From assembly GCA_965661945.1 (NCBI GenBank), contig CBFIFP010000008.1, positions 58,301 to 122,300 on the forward strand: 64,000 nt of DNA. The letters are read 5' to 3'. Numbering within the stretch: the stretch's first letter is position 1; the number at the start of each line of letters is the position of its first letter. The position numbers were made by a program, and so were the translations under genes. The notes under the pieces are model-generated. The model was not told where the DNA came from. It did no database searches and was given only the letters and a program-made list of their open reading frames with translations. Shown here piece after piece: positions 34,382 through 44,664 of this stretch. This DNA is from JAJRPT01 sp965661945 (GTDB lineage: Bacteria; Bacteroidota; Ignavibacteria; Kapaibacteriales; UBA2268).

Positions 34382-35782
34382 TTAAATATTAACTGCTTCA
34401 CCGTAAGCTGCTGCTGCTGCTTCCATTACAGCTTCAGATAGAGTTGGGTGAGCGTGAATTGTTTTGAAGATTGTTTGAGCTGTTCCGCCAAGTTCTCTTG
34501 CAATTCCAACTTCTCCAATCATTTCTGTTACATCTTGTCCGATTAAATGGGCACCAAGAATTTCGCCATATTTAGCATCAAAAATCATTTTTACAAAACC
34601 AGATGCTTTTCCGATACCATGAGCTTTTCCGTTTGCAGTATAAGGGAATTTACCAATTTTAACTTCGTAGCCTGCTTCTTTTGCTTTTTCTTCAGTAAGA
34701 CCTAAAGAGGCAATTTGAGGCACGCAGTAAGTACAACCTGGTATGTTGCTATAATTGATACCGTGTTCGCCGTGACCAGCAATAAACTCTACAACTGCAA
34801 TACCTTCGGCAGATGCTTTATGAGCAAGGGCAGGGGCTCCGATAACGTCACCTATTGCAAAAATATTTGGAACATTTGTTCTACAAATATGGTCAACTTT
34901 AATTACTCCTCTTTCGGTTTGCACGCCTAATTCTTCTAAGCCAATACCTTCGATATTTGCTTGAACGCCAATTGCGCTTAATGCTTTTTCTGCTTCTATA
35001 GTTTCGGATTTTCCATTTTTTTCATAAGTAATAGTAACACCATTTGCAGTTGATTTAGCAGAGGTTACTTTGGCGCTTGTTATACATTTAATGCCTTGTT
35101 TTTTGAAGTTTCTTTCAAGTTCTTTTGAAATATCTTTATCTTCTACTGGCACTATTCTATCTTGGAATTCTAAGATAGTTACATCAGTTCCCATAGCATT
35201 ATAGAAATAACCAAACTCTACTCCTATTGCACCAGACCCCATAATTACAAGGCTTTTAGGTTTGCTATCTTGATACATTGCTTCAGTTGAAGTCCAGATA
35301 TTTTTTCTATCAACTTCGATTCCTGGTAGTATTCTAGTTCTAGCTCCAGTTGCAATTATTATATTTTTTGCTGTAACTGTATCAGTTACATTACCATTAT
35401 CATCTTTTACTTCAACAGTATTGTTGTTTTTAAGAACTCCAAAACCAGCAACGTGTTGAACTTTATATTTACCAAAAAGATATTTTACACCGCCTGACAT
35501 TTGGTTAGCTACACCTCGAGAGCGTTTAATTACTGCAGGGAAATCAGTTTCAAACTTTACGTTGTTAAACCCAAATTCGTTAGCGTGAGAAAGAAAGTTA
35601 GCATATTCTGCTGATTTTAAAAGAGCTTTAGAAGGAATACATCCCCAATTTAAACAAACTCCGCCTAATTCTGATTTTTCTACACAAATAGTCTTCAAAC
35701 CAAGTTGAGATGCTCTAATTGCGGCAACATAGCCACCAGGACCTGAACCAACTACCACTAAATCTACGTTATGATTTGCCAT
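34382..35782 (-). CDS. lpdA: Dihydrolipoyl dehydrogenase (E3)
   Basis: 466 residues. E3 is the flavin disulfide reductase that re-oxidises lipoyl groups of 2-oxoacid dehydrogenases and the glycine cleavage H protein. Visible: FAD loop VVGSGPGGYVAA (10-21), redox-active disulfide GGVCLNWGCIPSK (Cys43 and Cys48), NAD loop IMGSGAIGVEFGY, FAD motif TNVPNIFAIGDV and the C-terminal catalytic His/Glu motif HAHPTLSEA. E1/E2 genes are not adjacent. It may serve the glycine cleavage system whose gcvT is at 21.2 kb, which is inference. Confidence 0.96.
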   Translation of the reverse strand: MANHNVDLVVVGSGPGGYVAAIRASQLGLKTICVEKSELGGVCLNWGCIPSKALLKSAEYANFLSHANEFGFNNVKFETDFPAVIKRSRGVANQMSGGVKYLFGKYKVQHVAGFGVLKNNNTVEVKDDNGNVTDTVTAKNIIIATGARTRILPGIEVDRKNIWTSTEAMYQDSKPKSLVIMGSGAIGVEFGYFYNAMGTDVTILEFQDRIVPVEDKDISKELERNFKKQGIKCITSAKVTSAKSTANGVTITYEKNGKSETIEAEKALSAIGVQANIEGIGLEELGVQTERGVIKVDHICRTNVPNIFAIGDVIGAPALAHKASAEGIAVVEFIAGHGEHGINYSNIPGCTYCVPQIASLGLTEEKAKEAGYEVKIGKFPYTANGKAHGIGKASGFVKMIFDAKYGEILGAHLIGQDVTEMIGEVGIARELGGTAQTIFKTIHAHPTLSEAVMEAAAAAYGEAVNI

Positions 35783-35862
35783 ATTTTTATTTTCCTATTT
35801 TGATTAATTTATCTTACAAAATTACTAAAATTTTGTGAAAATGTATAAAATTAAAAATATTA

Positions 35863-37187
35863 TTACTTTGGAATTGTAAAAGTAACTGTTGTACCTTGCT
35901 CGGGTTTACTATCTATTAAGAAATCTTGGTTTGCAGCTTTAAGCAAAGATTTAATAATTTTAAGACCGAATCCTGTGCTTGTTTCGGTGGAGTTTACTAT
36001 TTGTTTTAACTCTATACTTTGGTAAATATTATCTATATATTTTTTTTCTATTCCTATTCCGTAGTCTTTTATAATTACTTCGTAGTTTTCGGGATTTTCT
36101 TTATAGAATATATCGATTTTTGAGTTTGAGTTTGAGTATTTTATTGCATTATTTAATATATTTCTAAAGACAATAGAAAATATATTTTTATCAAAATTTA
36201 CTTCTAACCCCTCACCCACTCTATTTAAAATATCAATATTTTTTAATTTTGCGTCTGTATCGTTTAATTTTATTTCATCTTCTATTTGTTTTCTTAGTTT
36301 AAATTTTTCGTAGTTAAATTTTAAGCTTTTTCATTCGTATTTAGTCATCATTAATATGTTTTCAATAACCAAAGATACTTGTTTTGTAGAATCCTTTATA
36401 CTTCTAAAAATCTTAAATCATCTTTGTTTAAGTTTGGTTTGATGTCCTTAGTAAGTAAGTTTAAGCCATTAATTACTGCTCCGACAGGGCGTTTAATATC
36501 ATGAACTATTATAGTTTGCAGTTGACTTTGAACTTTATTTAAGTTTCTTAAAGTTTGATTATTTTCTTGTAGTTCGTGATTTAATTGATTTAATTCAAAA
36601 TTATTTTGTTTAAGTTTTTCAAAATATTCAAGTTCATTTGATTTAGATTCGTCAAGTGATATTAAAAATTTATTGACCATTAGGAATAGTGCATTTAAGA
36701 TAATAAATATACTTACAGCTAATTCTAGTATTCTTTGCTCTGGTGGTGTGAGATAAACAATGTATTCTGGAAAATATAGGTTTATTATTGTTAAAAAAAA
36801 GAATAAAATCATTAGTATCAAAAAGTATATAATTTTAGAATTTTGAGGACTAACAAGCATTAAAAGTATACCAAAAGCAAGAAATAAATAAGGTGAAACT
36901 CCGGAGAGTCCTCCATTTAGAAACCAAATTGCTGATAATGTTGAGAATATGATTATTGTAAACGGAATTAATAATTTATGGATAGAGGTTTTTTTTGTTA
37001 ATAAATATAAAATAACTAAAAAAACTAAATTAACGGAATATATTTGTTGCAATAGTCCAAAACCAACGACAAAATAATCTCCTATTAGTGATATTATTTT
37101 AAAAATAATTACATATAATATTGAATTTTTAAAAATTTTATCTTCAAAACTTAAAGTTTTTTTAGATGTTTTGTCTGTTTTAAGCAT
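35863..37187 (-). pseudogene. Membrane sensor histidine kinase broken by a frameshift and a TGA
   Basis: The N-terminal piece (36396-37187, 263 residues) has about six membrane helices, a coiled linker (NQLNHELQENNQTLRNLNK) and the phosphoacceptor box IIVHDIKRPVG (His229). It stops at TAA 36396-36398. Homology resumes one base back in the -1 frame (IKDSTKQVSLVIENILMMTK), meets TGA at 36331-36333, and continues KSLKFNYEKFKLRKQIEDEI to the ATPase domain (35863-36219) with N-box FRNILNNAIKYSN, G1 DYGIGI and G2 TGFGLKIIKSL. The lesions lie between H-box and ATPase domain, so neither piece can work alone. No response regulator gene is adjacent. Confidence 0.8.
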
Positions 37188-37230
37188 TTATTTTGTTATT
37201 TATATAAGTGCAAAATTACGAAATATATGT

Positions 37231-37263
37231 AAAAAAAATGGACTTATTTCTAAGTCCATTTTT
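37231..37263 (-). terminator. Terminator of the 37302 gene
   Basis: AAAAATGGACTTA (37234-37246) pairs with TAAGTCCATTTTT (37251-37263), loop TTTC. On the minus strand a T-run follows the stem. Confidence 0.85.
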
Positions 37264-37301
37264 AATTATTTTTTATATTATTTTTATCTTTATATTTTTA
37301 A

Positions 37302-40300
37302 TTACTTTATAAACATAAAGTTTTGAGTAAATCTTTCAGAAGGAGAGATTACATTAATGAAATAAGTTCCTTGAGAGTATTTTACAGGGTCAATGTTAAA
37401 ATTATATTCACCTCTATTCAATTCACCTTGGAATACATCATTAACGATATTTCCAGAGAAATCAGTTATGTATATTTTGTAAGGTCCATCCTCAAAAGCG
37501 TTTACTCTGAAGTCGGTTGATTCGGTTACAGGGTTTTTACCAAGAACAGTTATAGGCATAGATTGGTCAGAATGCCAAAGCATCATAACTCTACCCTGAC
37601 TATCTTTACATAAATCATTAATATTAAATTCAGAAATAGCTGGTGCTGATAATTCTATCACACCATTTTCTGATTCTAAGTTCCTTAGTTCTAAAGTAGT
37701 TGATTCATCAGTTCCCATAACAGTTGTGAAGTTTAAAGTTACAGGTACGGCTTCCGCTGTTTGTATTCCAACCTCTCCAGAAGGGGGTGCTAATTGCATT
37801 TCAAAAGGAATGTATCTGAATTTTGTACCAAACTCAGTTTCGATTCTACCTAATGGTGTATTTCCTCTTGGGATTAAAATTGTAGCATTTGCTCTTAACT
37901 CGCCGCGTATTGTTTGGTGGAAATTAGCATCAACTTCTTGAAAGTTGGCACCAGTTAAAACTATTGATACATTTTGACCAATATCGGCAGAAAGATTTTG
38001 AGTAACAACTTCGCCTGTAGCTCTTGTTAATTGGAAGTTACCATTTATTGAATTTATCAAAGCTCTTCCTGCAGGTACAGTGGAAACAACTGAAACATCT
38101 ACATTACTTGTGTTAATATTTGGGTCGTTGGGGTCTAAAACTCTTAATCTTAGTGGCATAGGAGCGGCAACATTATATGAATAAGTTATTATTCTTTCCT
38201 CGCCTACAACTACGTCTGGAAGCATATCAGCACTTTCTAATAGGTATTGATTTACTTTTACTTCTACTTCAAATTCTGATACGCCAGAGCTTGCAAAACC
38301 AGATATATCTGTCAAAGTAATATCTTCTAATGTAATTATCTGACCAATTAAACCAGTATAATCACCAATAGATAAAGTTGCCTCAGCTACGTTAGTTGAA
38401 CCATTAATTGTTGCTAATTGAGTTGTAAGACAAGCATTTCCATCTACATCACCCGTTACTGTTATATTTAAATCTTTAGTTCCAGGAGTTGTTGGTAAAA
38501 ACTGTACTTCAAGAGTCATTATACCGCTACCTGCTACAGTAGTAGGAGCATTAACAATTGTGAATTCTGTGGGATTATCATTGATTGTGAATTGTAAGTT
38601 TTCTAAAGGTCTATTATCTAAATTTCTAATTTCTATTATTTCTGTTACTGGTTCGTTTAAGTTTGTATTAATTCCAATAGAGGAGATATCTTCATAATCA
38701 ACTCTTGCTAATCTTACTTCTCCTTCAACGTTTGCAACTGTTTGTTGGTCTCCACATTCATCTAAAACTATAATAGTACCATTGAAAGGTCCTTCATTTG
38801 GAATATTTACTTTTATCTTAGTTGTATGTTGAGCCCCAACATTGTTAAGATTTAAAGTTGCTCCATTAGGGAAAGTAATTTCAGGAAATGTAGATTGTAA
38901 AGAAACGTCAGTAGCTATTTCACCATTATTAGTAATAACCAAATCAAATTCATAATCAGTGTCAGGACATATTACTCCAATATCAATTCTTTCAGCAAAT
39001 GCTGATATATCATTTCTTTTTCCGCTTATGTCAAATGTAAGATTATTGTCGTTGGCAGCATTGCTAACTATTGTTACATTAGTAGTTTTTGAACCTTCAT
39101 TTTGAGGAATAAAGTTAAATACTACTTCTTGGTTTCCGCCAGCTGGAACTGAAAATTGTGCTAAAGGAGAAACAAGAGCAAAATCATTTACATTTACCCA
39201 ATTAATCTCATCAACTTCTAAAGGAACTTCGCCCGAGTTTTCTATGTAGAATCTAATTTCAGAAGTTTCATCGCAATTGACAGTTGGATAGTTAGAAGCA
39301 GTAACTTCGATATTTGCATTTCCAACTCCACCAGCGTTTAAAGTAGCAGTGTAATCATTTCCGTCAACAGTTACTGTGTATTCAGAAGAAAAAGCACCAG
39401 TAACAGATGGAGTATAAGAGAACTCAATTTCTCTTGTTTCGCCAGCTGGAATTGTTAGAGGTAAATTTGCTCCGTGAGTAAATTCAGCTTTTTCGATTGA
39501 GATAGAAGTAATTGTAATTGGGTCGCAGGTTAAATTCTCAAATGACTCTCTTACGTTAGTAACAGTTTCTCCAAGAATAGCAGAACCAACATTTACATTT
39601 AATGCACGCATCCAACCAGCTTTAGGCGTAAACCTATTGCCAGAGCAAGCATCTGATATAATATCTATCGTTGGAGTTATACATTCCCTTTCTACATCAG
39701 GGGTGAATCTTACTCTTAAATTTCTACTTTCGTCTTTTTGTAGTTCAAATCCGCCGCCTATATCTAAAACTTCAAACCGAGAGTCGGATGATGTAAATCC
39801 TGTAACTTTTACTTTATTATCTTGTGCTGTAACATTAATAGTAAAGTCTTGACTATCGCCTTGTAGTACGTTAAGGAAATCAGGGGTTCTATTGTCAATT
39901 AATAAATCTGGTTTTACATTATCTGGTATAGTGTAAGTATAAGTTGCTGTAACAGGAGTACCATCAATAGTTGAATTAATTACTATATCTCCACCACCGC
40001 TACAATCAGTTAAGAACCTTACCTCACATGGAGCAAGAGCTGCAGGATTATTAGTAACTTCATCTAAGATATCAATTAGTAGTAACTGAGTTTCACTTTC
40101 GGTTTTAACCCCGTCATACATTCTTCCACCAGAAAGACTAGAGATAGAATTTAATTTTGAGTTTGGATAGTTCCCATAGTTAACATTATATATGATTGCT
40201 TCAACTTCTGCATTTTTTTCGTTAATCCAATCTTCACGAATATCACCTAAAACAGGAGGTTGAGGATTTACTTCGTCACCAGTTTGGCCAGCATCTGAAA

Positions 40301-40898
40301 AATATATAACAACTGGTTTCCATCTTGCTTGTTCTGCATATTCTAAAGAACCAATTCCTTTTCTAGCTCCAAACTTATTTTTACCTATAAAAGCAGCATT
40401 TATATCTGCTACGTTACCAGTTTCAGGAAATGTACGAATGGCTTGGCGAATTTCAGCAAAATCTTGTGAATACTCTAAAACAATTTCCGATGCACCAAGA
40501 GAAATCATAAGTGCGACTTCGGTTTTTTCAAGATTTAGATTTTGAACAAGAAGTTCAACACTTCTTAAGATAAGGTCGTATCTTCTGTTTGGTTTTCTAA
40601 CTACTTGATCACCTGCTTCATTTAATAGCATTGAACCAGAAGCATCAATAGATATAATTAATGAGAATCTGATATCGTCATCTTCACAGAATTTGCTAAT
40701 TATATCACGTTGAATTCCGTTTTCAAATACTTGTAAATCATCTGTTTCAATTCCACGATATTGTTGATTGTTTGCTCTGAAAGCATCAATATCTAATTGA
40801 ATTTCAGGATAATCACCAACAAAAGCACTTTTAATCTCTAACCTTTGACCATATAAGCCAATGCTTAGAAAGAAGGTTAATATAATTATTTTTAACAT
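37302..40898 (-). CDS. Giant secreted protein: VWA domain, tandem choice-of-anchor-type domains, T9SS sorting domain
   Basis: 1198 residues with signal MLKIIILTFFLSIGLYGQ. A von Willebrand A domain follows with the MIDAS motif DASGS at 85-89 in RFSLIISIDASGSM. Next come many beta-sandwich repeats of about 100 residues sharing PxGxxxxVxxxFxPxxxG patterns (for example IPAGETREIEFSYTPSVTGA, VPAGGNQEVVFNFIPQNEGS and GIMTLEVQFLPTTPGTKDLN), as in choice-of-anchor D / ASH-like domains. The C-terminus (SQGTYFINVISPSERFTQNF) is a Por sorting domain. It is probably a metal-dependent surface adhesin or matrix protein exported by T9SS. Preceded by AAAAGGAG. Single-gene unit with its own terminator. Confidence 0.82.
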   Translation of the reverse strand: MLKIIILTFFLSIGLYGQRLEIKSAFVGDYPEIQLDIDAFRANNQQYRGIETDDLQVFENGIQRDIISKFCEDDDIRFSLIISIDASGSMLLNEAGDQVVRKPNRRYDLILRSVELLVQNLNLEKTEVALMISLGASEIVLEYSQDFAEIRQAIRTFPETGNVADINAAFIGKNKFGARKGIGSLEYAEQARWKPVVIYFSDAGQTGDEVNPQPPVLGDIREDWINEKNAEVEAIIYNVNYGNYPNSKLNSISSLSGGRMYDGVKTESETQLLLIDILDEVTNNPAALAPCEVRFLTDCSGGGDIVINSTIDGTPVTATYTYTIPDNVKPDLLIDNRTPDFLNVLQGDSQDFTINVTAQDNKVKVTGFTSSDSRFEVLDIGGGFELQKDESRNLRVRFTPDVERECITPTIDIISDACSGNRFTPKAGWMRALNVNVGSAILGETVTNVRESFENLTCDPITITSISIEKAEFTHGANLPLTIPAGETREIEFSYTPSVTGAFSSEYTVTVDGNDYTATLNAGGVGNANIEVTASNYPTVNCDETSEIRFYIENSGEVPLEVDEINWVNVNDFALVSPLAQFSVPAGGNQEVVFNFIPQNEGSKTTNVTIVSNAANDNNLTFDISGKRNDISAFAERIDIGVICPDTDYEFDLVITNNGEIATDVSLQSTFPEITFPNGATLNLNNVGAQHTTKIKVNIPNEGPFNGTIIVLDECGDQQTVANVEGEVRLARVDYEDISSIGINTNLNEPVTEIIEIRNLDNRPLENLQFTINDNPTEFTIVNAPTTVAGSGIMTLEVQFLPTTPGTKDLNITVTGDVDGNACLTTQLATINGSTNVAEATLSIGDYTGLIGQIITLEDITLTDISGFASSGVSEFEVEVKVNQYLLESADMLPDVVVGEERIITYSYNVAAPMPLRLRVLDPNDPNINTSNVDVSVVSTVPAGRALINSINGNFQLTRATGEVVTQNLSADIGQNVSIVLTGANFQEVDANFHQTIRGELRANATILIPRGNTPLGRIETEFGTKFRYIPFEMQLAPPSGEVGIQTAEAVPVTLNFTTVMGTDESTTLELRNLESENGVIELSAPAISEFNINDLCKDSQGRVMMLWHSDQSMPITVLGKNPVTESTDFRVNAFEDGPYKIYITDFSGNIVNDVFQGELNRGEYNFNIDPVKYSQGTYFINVISPSERFTQNFMFIK

Positions 40899-40978
40899 TT
40901 TTTTCTCCTTTTAGAGATTTTTTATTTTTCTTTTTTAAAATACTTTACAATACTTAACAACAACTATAAAATTTACCA

Positions 40979-43033
40979 TTAAATTGGAGTTTTAATTATT
41001 ATTTTTACTACTCTACTGTAATATCTGCCCTCTGGGAAATCGTTATTATAAAGTAGTATTTCTTCTCCAATTCCTTTTACAAATTTTTGATTAACATTTA
41101 AAAACTTTGCAGTTTCTAAAGCTCTTCTTTCTGATAGACGTTTGTTATAATCATCGTTCCCCATTCTGTCAGAATATCCACTGATGTCTATATCGGAATA
41201 CTCTCTGACTCTTAATTTTGCTCTTTCGCCAATTATTTTATTCTGCTGGTTTAAGTCAGATTTGTTGTATCCAAAACCAATCATCATAAATTCGTCTAAT
41301 TCATAGTCATCTACGTTTTCCCAAATTTTATTTTGTATTGTCATTTGTCTGACCGGTAAAGTTTGCATTTCGGAAGTCCAAACTTTTCCGTCATTATCAA
41401 CTAACTCCATGTTATATTGTATTGGCACATCAGCAGAAGGAATATATTTTTGATTTTCTTCACCTACTAAATCCCAATCAACTTGTTTAGGAAGATCGCC
41501 TTTACCACTAAACGATTTAACCACTTTATTATTTTGTGATGCGTTCAATTTCCAAGATTTAATACCTATATCTGATTTAACAATTGGTTTGAACCTTAAA
41601 TTAGGAACATTTGTTTCTCTTAAAGTATCAAGCACAATCATTGGTTCGAATAAAAGAGGAATATTTGTTTCGATTTCGACTCTTCTATTTTCAGCAATAC
41701 CATCTTCAGCAGTTGGGTTAGACGGAACAGAAGGTAAATTTCTTGCTTCTATTTTTATCCTATCTGGTCTTATGCCCCAGTAATCAACTAAATATTTTTT
41801 TACGTTTTCAGCTCTTTGTTTTGATAAACTAGTATTGTTTTTTTCCTCATCCGTGTTAGAATTACAACCGATTAAAGTTAATTCAGCTTGAGGATAAAAC
41901 TCCATTCTTCTACCAATAACATTAAGGATGTTACGATACACATCCATAGTTGTTTGTTGGAAGAATTGTTTGAAACTAAAATTCTTTTTCTCCGCATCTG
42001 TAATTCTTTTATATCTTACAGGAATATCTGCAGAATTATGCTCAAAGAATACAAAGTTTAGAAGTGGGTGAGTTTTATTTTGAACGAACTCTTCCACTTT
42101 TACAGTTGCAACACTTGATTCAGAACCATTTTCTTCTACAGAAGTAGCAATAATACTTGCTTCTAAAGTTGGTTCTGCCGGTGGTGGCGGTGGTAATGGT
42201 GGTGGTGGTGGCGGTGGAGGAGGCGGTGGTGGTGGAGCAACTGGTTTGATTTCTCTAGGAGCAAACCTTATTCCAAGTCCTCCGGTTAATTGGTTTGCCT
42301 GCCATAAATCATCATTATGATAAGACATTAAACCTAATGAATACCTTGCCTCTGGAACCAGAAACCACGTATAATTTTTATTTAATGGTAAATCATAAGA
42401 AACAGCACCTATAAGTGAGAAATCCAGTGAACCAATTTCTTGAATTTCACCTTCATAAGTGTTAAAAGTTCTTCTGAAATTACCATTTACATCTTCAATA
42501 ACTCCATAATTTGGGGATACAACAGATTCGCTTTGAGTTGCGTTTGTTCCCATTATATATGCTAGTCTAAAACCTGCTTTAACTCTTAATTGATTAGTCA
42601 TTTTCCAAGCAAGCAATGGCTCTAAACCAAATGTTGTTATTTGCGATTCTATTTTGTTATCAATTGTAACATCAATAACTTGATTTAGGTCTGCAGATGA
42701 ACCTTTTCTTGTGATTTCTCTGCTAAGATTAGCGCCCATTTCGGCATAAATTAACCTGAAATCTAAATCGAAAGCAGTGGAAACAGGAAGTGCATAAAAC
42801 AAACCGAAGTTATATCCTAATCCACCACCAATTAAATAATTATCTTCACAACAGCCCTCAAAATTTGGTAATGATTGGAAATTGGCAGTATGGAAGTTTA
42901 AACCGCCTCCACCAAATAACCCGTAACTACTCCGTGGGGTGTAAGGTTGGTCTGCATATTCTTGAGAAATGCTTTTATTGGAAGTTACTAATAAACATGT
43001 TATTAGATTAAAAAAAAGTATAATTTTTCTCAT
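40979..43033 (-). CDS. OmpA-family outer-membrane protein with polyproline linker and two OmpA-like domains
   Basis: About 684 residues from ATG 43033 (the frame extends to 43084, but a signal peptide begins at MRKIILFFNLITCLL). An N-terminal beta-barrel (SYGLFGGGGLNFHTANFQSL to about residue 275) is followed by a polyproline tract (about 20 Pro at 42178-42239). Two OmpA-like peptidoglycan-binding units follow: one with LSKQRAENVKKYLVDYWGI and GIAENRRVEIET, the other with DISGYSDRMGNDDYNKRLSE and RRALETAKFL. Between them is a beta region (PNLRFKPIVKSDIGIKSWKL). It should tie the outer membrane to the cell wall and may carry a periplasmic extension. Loosely placed next to the VWA gene (80 bases). 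Confidence 0.82.
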   Translation of the reverse strand: MRKIILFFNLITCLLVTSNKSISQEYADQPYTPRSSYGLFGGGGLNFHTANFQSLPNFEGCCEDNYLIGGGLGYNFGLFYALPVSTAFDLDFRLIYAEMGANLSREITRKGSSADLNQVIDVTIDNKIESQITTFGLEPLLAWKMTNQLRVKAGFRLAYIMGTNATQSESVVSPNYGVIEDVNGNFRRTFNTYEGEIQEIGSLDFSLIGAVSYDLPLNKNYTWFLVPEARYSLGLMSYHNDDLWQANQLTGGLGIRFAPREIKPVAPPPPPPPPPPPPPLPPPPPAEPTLEASIIATSVEENGSESSVATVKVEEFVQNKTHPLLNFVFFEHNSADIPVRYKRITDAEKKNFSFKQFFQQTTMDVYRNILNVIGRRMEFYPQAELTLIGCNSNTDEEKNNTSLSKQRAENVKKYLVDYWGIRPDRIKIEARNLPSVPSNPTAEDGIAENRRVEIETNIPLLFEPMIVLDTLRETNVPNLRFKPIVKSDIGIKSWKLNASQNNKVVKSFSGKGDLPKQVDWDLVGEENQKYIPSADVPIQYNMELVDNDGKVWTSEMQTLPVRQMTIQNKIWENVDDYELDEFMMIGFGYNKSDLNQQNKIIGERAKLRVREYSDIDISGYSDRMGNDDYNKRLSERRALETAKFLNVNQKFVKGIGEEILLYNNDFPEGRYYSRVVKIIIKTPI

Positions 43034-43130
43034 TTTTTCAATAAAAATTTTAAAAAATGTAAATTTATAAATGCAATATAACAAAATTATTCAAATTTAT
43101 AGTAAAAACAAAAATTCATGATAAAAATAA

Positions 43131-43415
43131 TTATTTTTTTTCTATCTTAAAAAACTTTCTGGTATAGTTTAACTCAAATGGTAGGTATAGTATGTAAGAG
43201 CCAAATAGAGAAATATAGAATAATTCTTTGTTTAATTCACTTTGTTGTATCATGTAAATTACAATAGCGAAAATGATTAGATTTTTTAAAGTAATTAAAA
43301 GAAAATAGCGAAACATAGCCAAATTATTTTTCTTATAAGGCAATGTTTTTAAAATTATTACTGATAATGCAAATTTTAATGATATAACTACAACTGCTAT
43401 TATTACTTCAATCAT
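43131..43415 (-). CDS. Small membrane protein at the end of the efflux operon
   Basis: 94 residues with three hydrophobic segments (MIEVIIAVVVISLKFALSVI; YFLLITLKNLIIFAIVIYMI; LFYISLFGSYILYLPFEL) and a basic tail. It begins 19 bases after the downstream permease and is likely the last gene of that operon. No family recognised. Confidence 0.55.
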   Translation of the reverse strand: MIEVIIAVVVISLKFALSVIILKTLPYKKNNLAMFRYFLLITLKNLIIFAIVIYMIQQSELNKELFYISLFGSYILYLPFELNYTRKFFKIEKK

Positions 43416-43434
43416 TTTTCCTCAATTTTACTTG

Positions 43435-44664
43435 TTATTCGTATCTTAATGCATCAATTGGGTCTAGTTTTGATGCTTTGTAAGCTGGATAGTAGCCGGA
43501 TAAAATCCCGAGTAGAGTTGCTATTGAAATTGAATATATAATCCAATCTATAGGGATTGTTAAAGTTAATCCTGCAAACTGGGAAACTATTGCTATTACT
43601 CCAAATCCAATTAATATGCCAATAATTCCACCAACTTGGCAGATTGTTATTGTTTCGATAATAAATTGTAGCATTATCCATTTTCGCTTAGCGCCTACTG
43701 CCATTCTCACACCAATTTCTCTTGTTCGCTCTTTTACAGTGATTAACATAATATTTGTTATTCCAATTCCAGCAGCAACAAGAGTAAAAATACCAATTAG
43801 CATTCCGAAAATAGTAAGAAAACTTGTTAGACCACCAAATTGATCGCTTACTGTGTCGTTTGTTTCAATTTCGAAGTCATTATCTTCCCAAGGTTGTAGA
43901 TTACGAATAACTCTCATGGCACCAATTGTTTGGTCTATAGTTTTTTGTTGAAGCTCGCGGCTAATTGATTTAATAGTTATATTTAGTGAGAGCCATCTGC
44001 TTGAGAATGATTTTAAATATAGATTGATAGGAATAATAACTCTATTATCTTGAGAGTTTCCAAGGACTGCTCCTTTTTCTTCTAATATTCCAATAATTTC
44101 AAATTGTTGATTTTGAATAGTAATAGTTTCACCAATTACGCGGTCATTAGGGAAGGTCTTTTTAATCACATCGGTTCCAATTACACAAACATTTCGTTTG
44201 TATTGAATATCTGCAGAAGAAATTGCTCTTCCCTCTGTAATATTGTAGTTATAATTTATAAAATAAATGTCATCAGCACCAACAATTGTAACATCAGGGT
44301 CTGAGCTTATATATCTTGATTTTACTACATTACCGCCATCTTCAGCAGAAGCAGAAATAAATGGAGTTAAATCTACTTTACTACGAAGTTCTTCTAATTG
44401 TCGGTAATTTATTCTTGGTCTTCTCCAATATTTCCTCATAGTCATTCTGCCCAATTGAACAGATGGCATCCTTTTTACTTGGAAAGTGTTTTCTCCAAGG
44501 TCTGATAATTCATTTTCAACTGTGTTGTCAATTGCAGAAACAAAAGTACCTGCCCCAAAAATTGCAAATACTCCAATAGCAATGCTTAATAAAATAAGGA
44601 AAGACCTTAATTTATTATCTTTTATGCTTGTTAAGGCGATAATTATTGATTCTAAAATATTCAT
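43435..44664 (-). CDS. MacB-like ABC transporter permease (second copy)
   Basis: 409 residues. One N-terminal helix, a large periplasmic MacB_PCD-like domain (residues 45-240) and three C-terminal helices in the FtsX domain. Family marks: SFLILLSIAIGVFAIFGAG, ISSADIQYKRNVCVIGTDV, IMLITVKERTREIGVRMAVG and AGYYPAYKASKLDPIDALRYE-type end (SGYYPAYKASKLDPIDALRY). It lacks the fused ATPase of E. coli MacB, which is a separate gene at 45936. Start and previous stop share one base (TAATG). With the 44664 permease it probably forms a heterodimer. Confidence 0.88.
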   Translation of the reverse strand: MNILESIIIALTSIKDNKLRSFLILLSIAIGVFAIFGAGTFVSAIDNTVENELSDLGENTFQVKRMPSVQLGRMTMRKYWRRPRINYRQLEELRSKVDLTPFISASAEDGGNVVKSRYISSDPDVTIVGADDIYFINYNYNITEGRAISSADIQYKRNVCVIGTDVIKKTFPNDRVIGETITIQNQQFEIIGILEEKGAVLGNSQDNRVIIPINLYLKSFSSRWLSLNITIKSISRELQQKTIDQTIGAMRVIRNLQPWEDNDFEIETNDTVSDQFGGLTSFLTIFGMLIGIFTLVAAGIGITNIMLITVKERTREIGVRMAVGAKRKWIMLQFIIETITICQVGGIIGILIGFGVIAIVSQFAGLTLTIPIDWIIYSISIATLLGILSGYYPAYKASKLDPIDALRYE

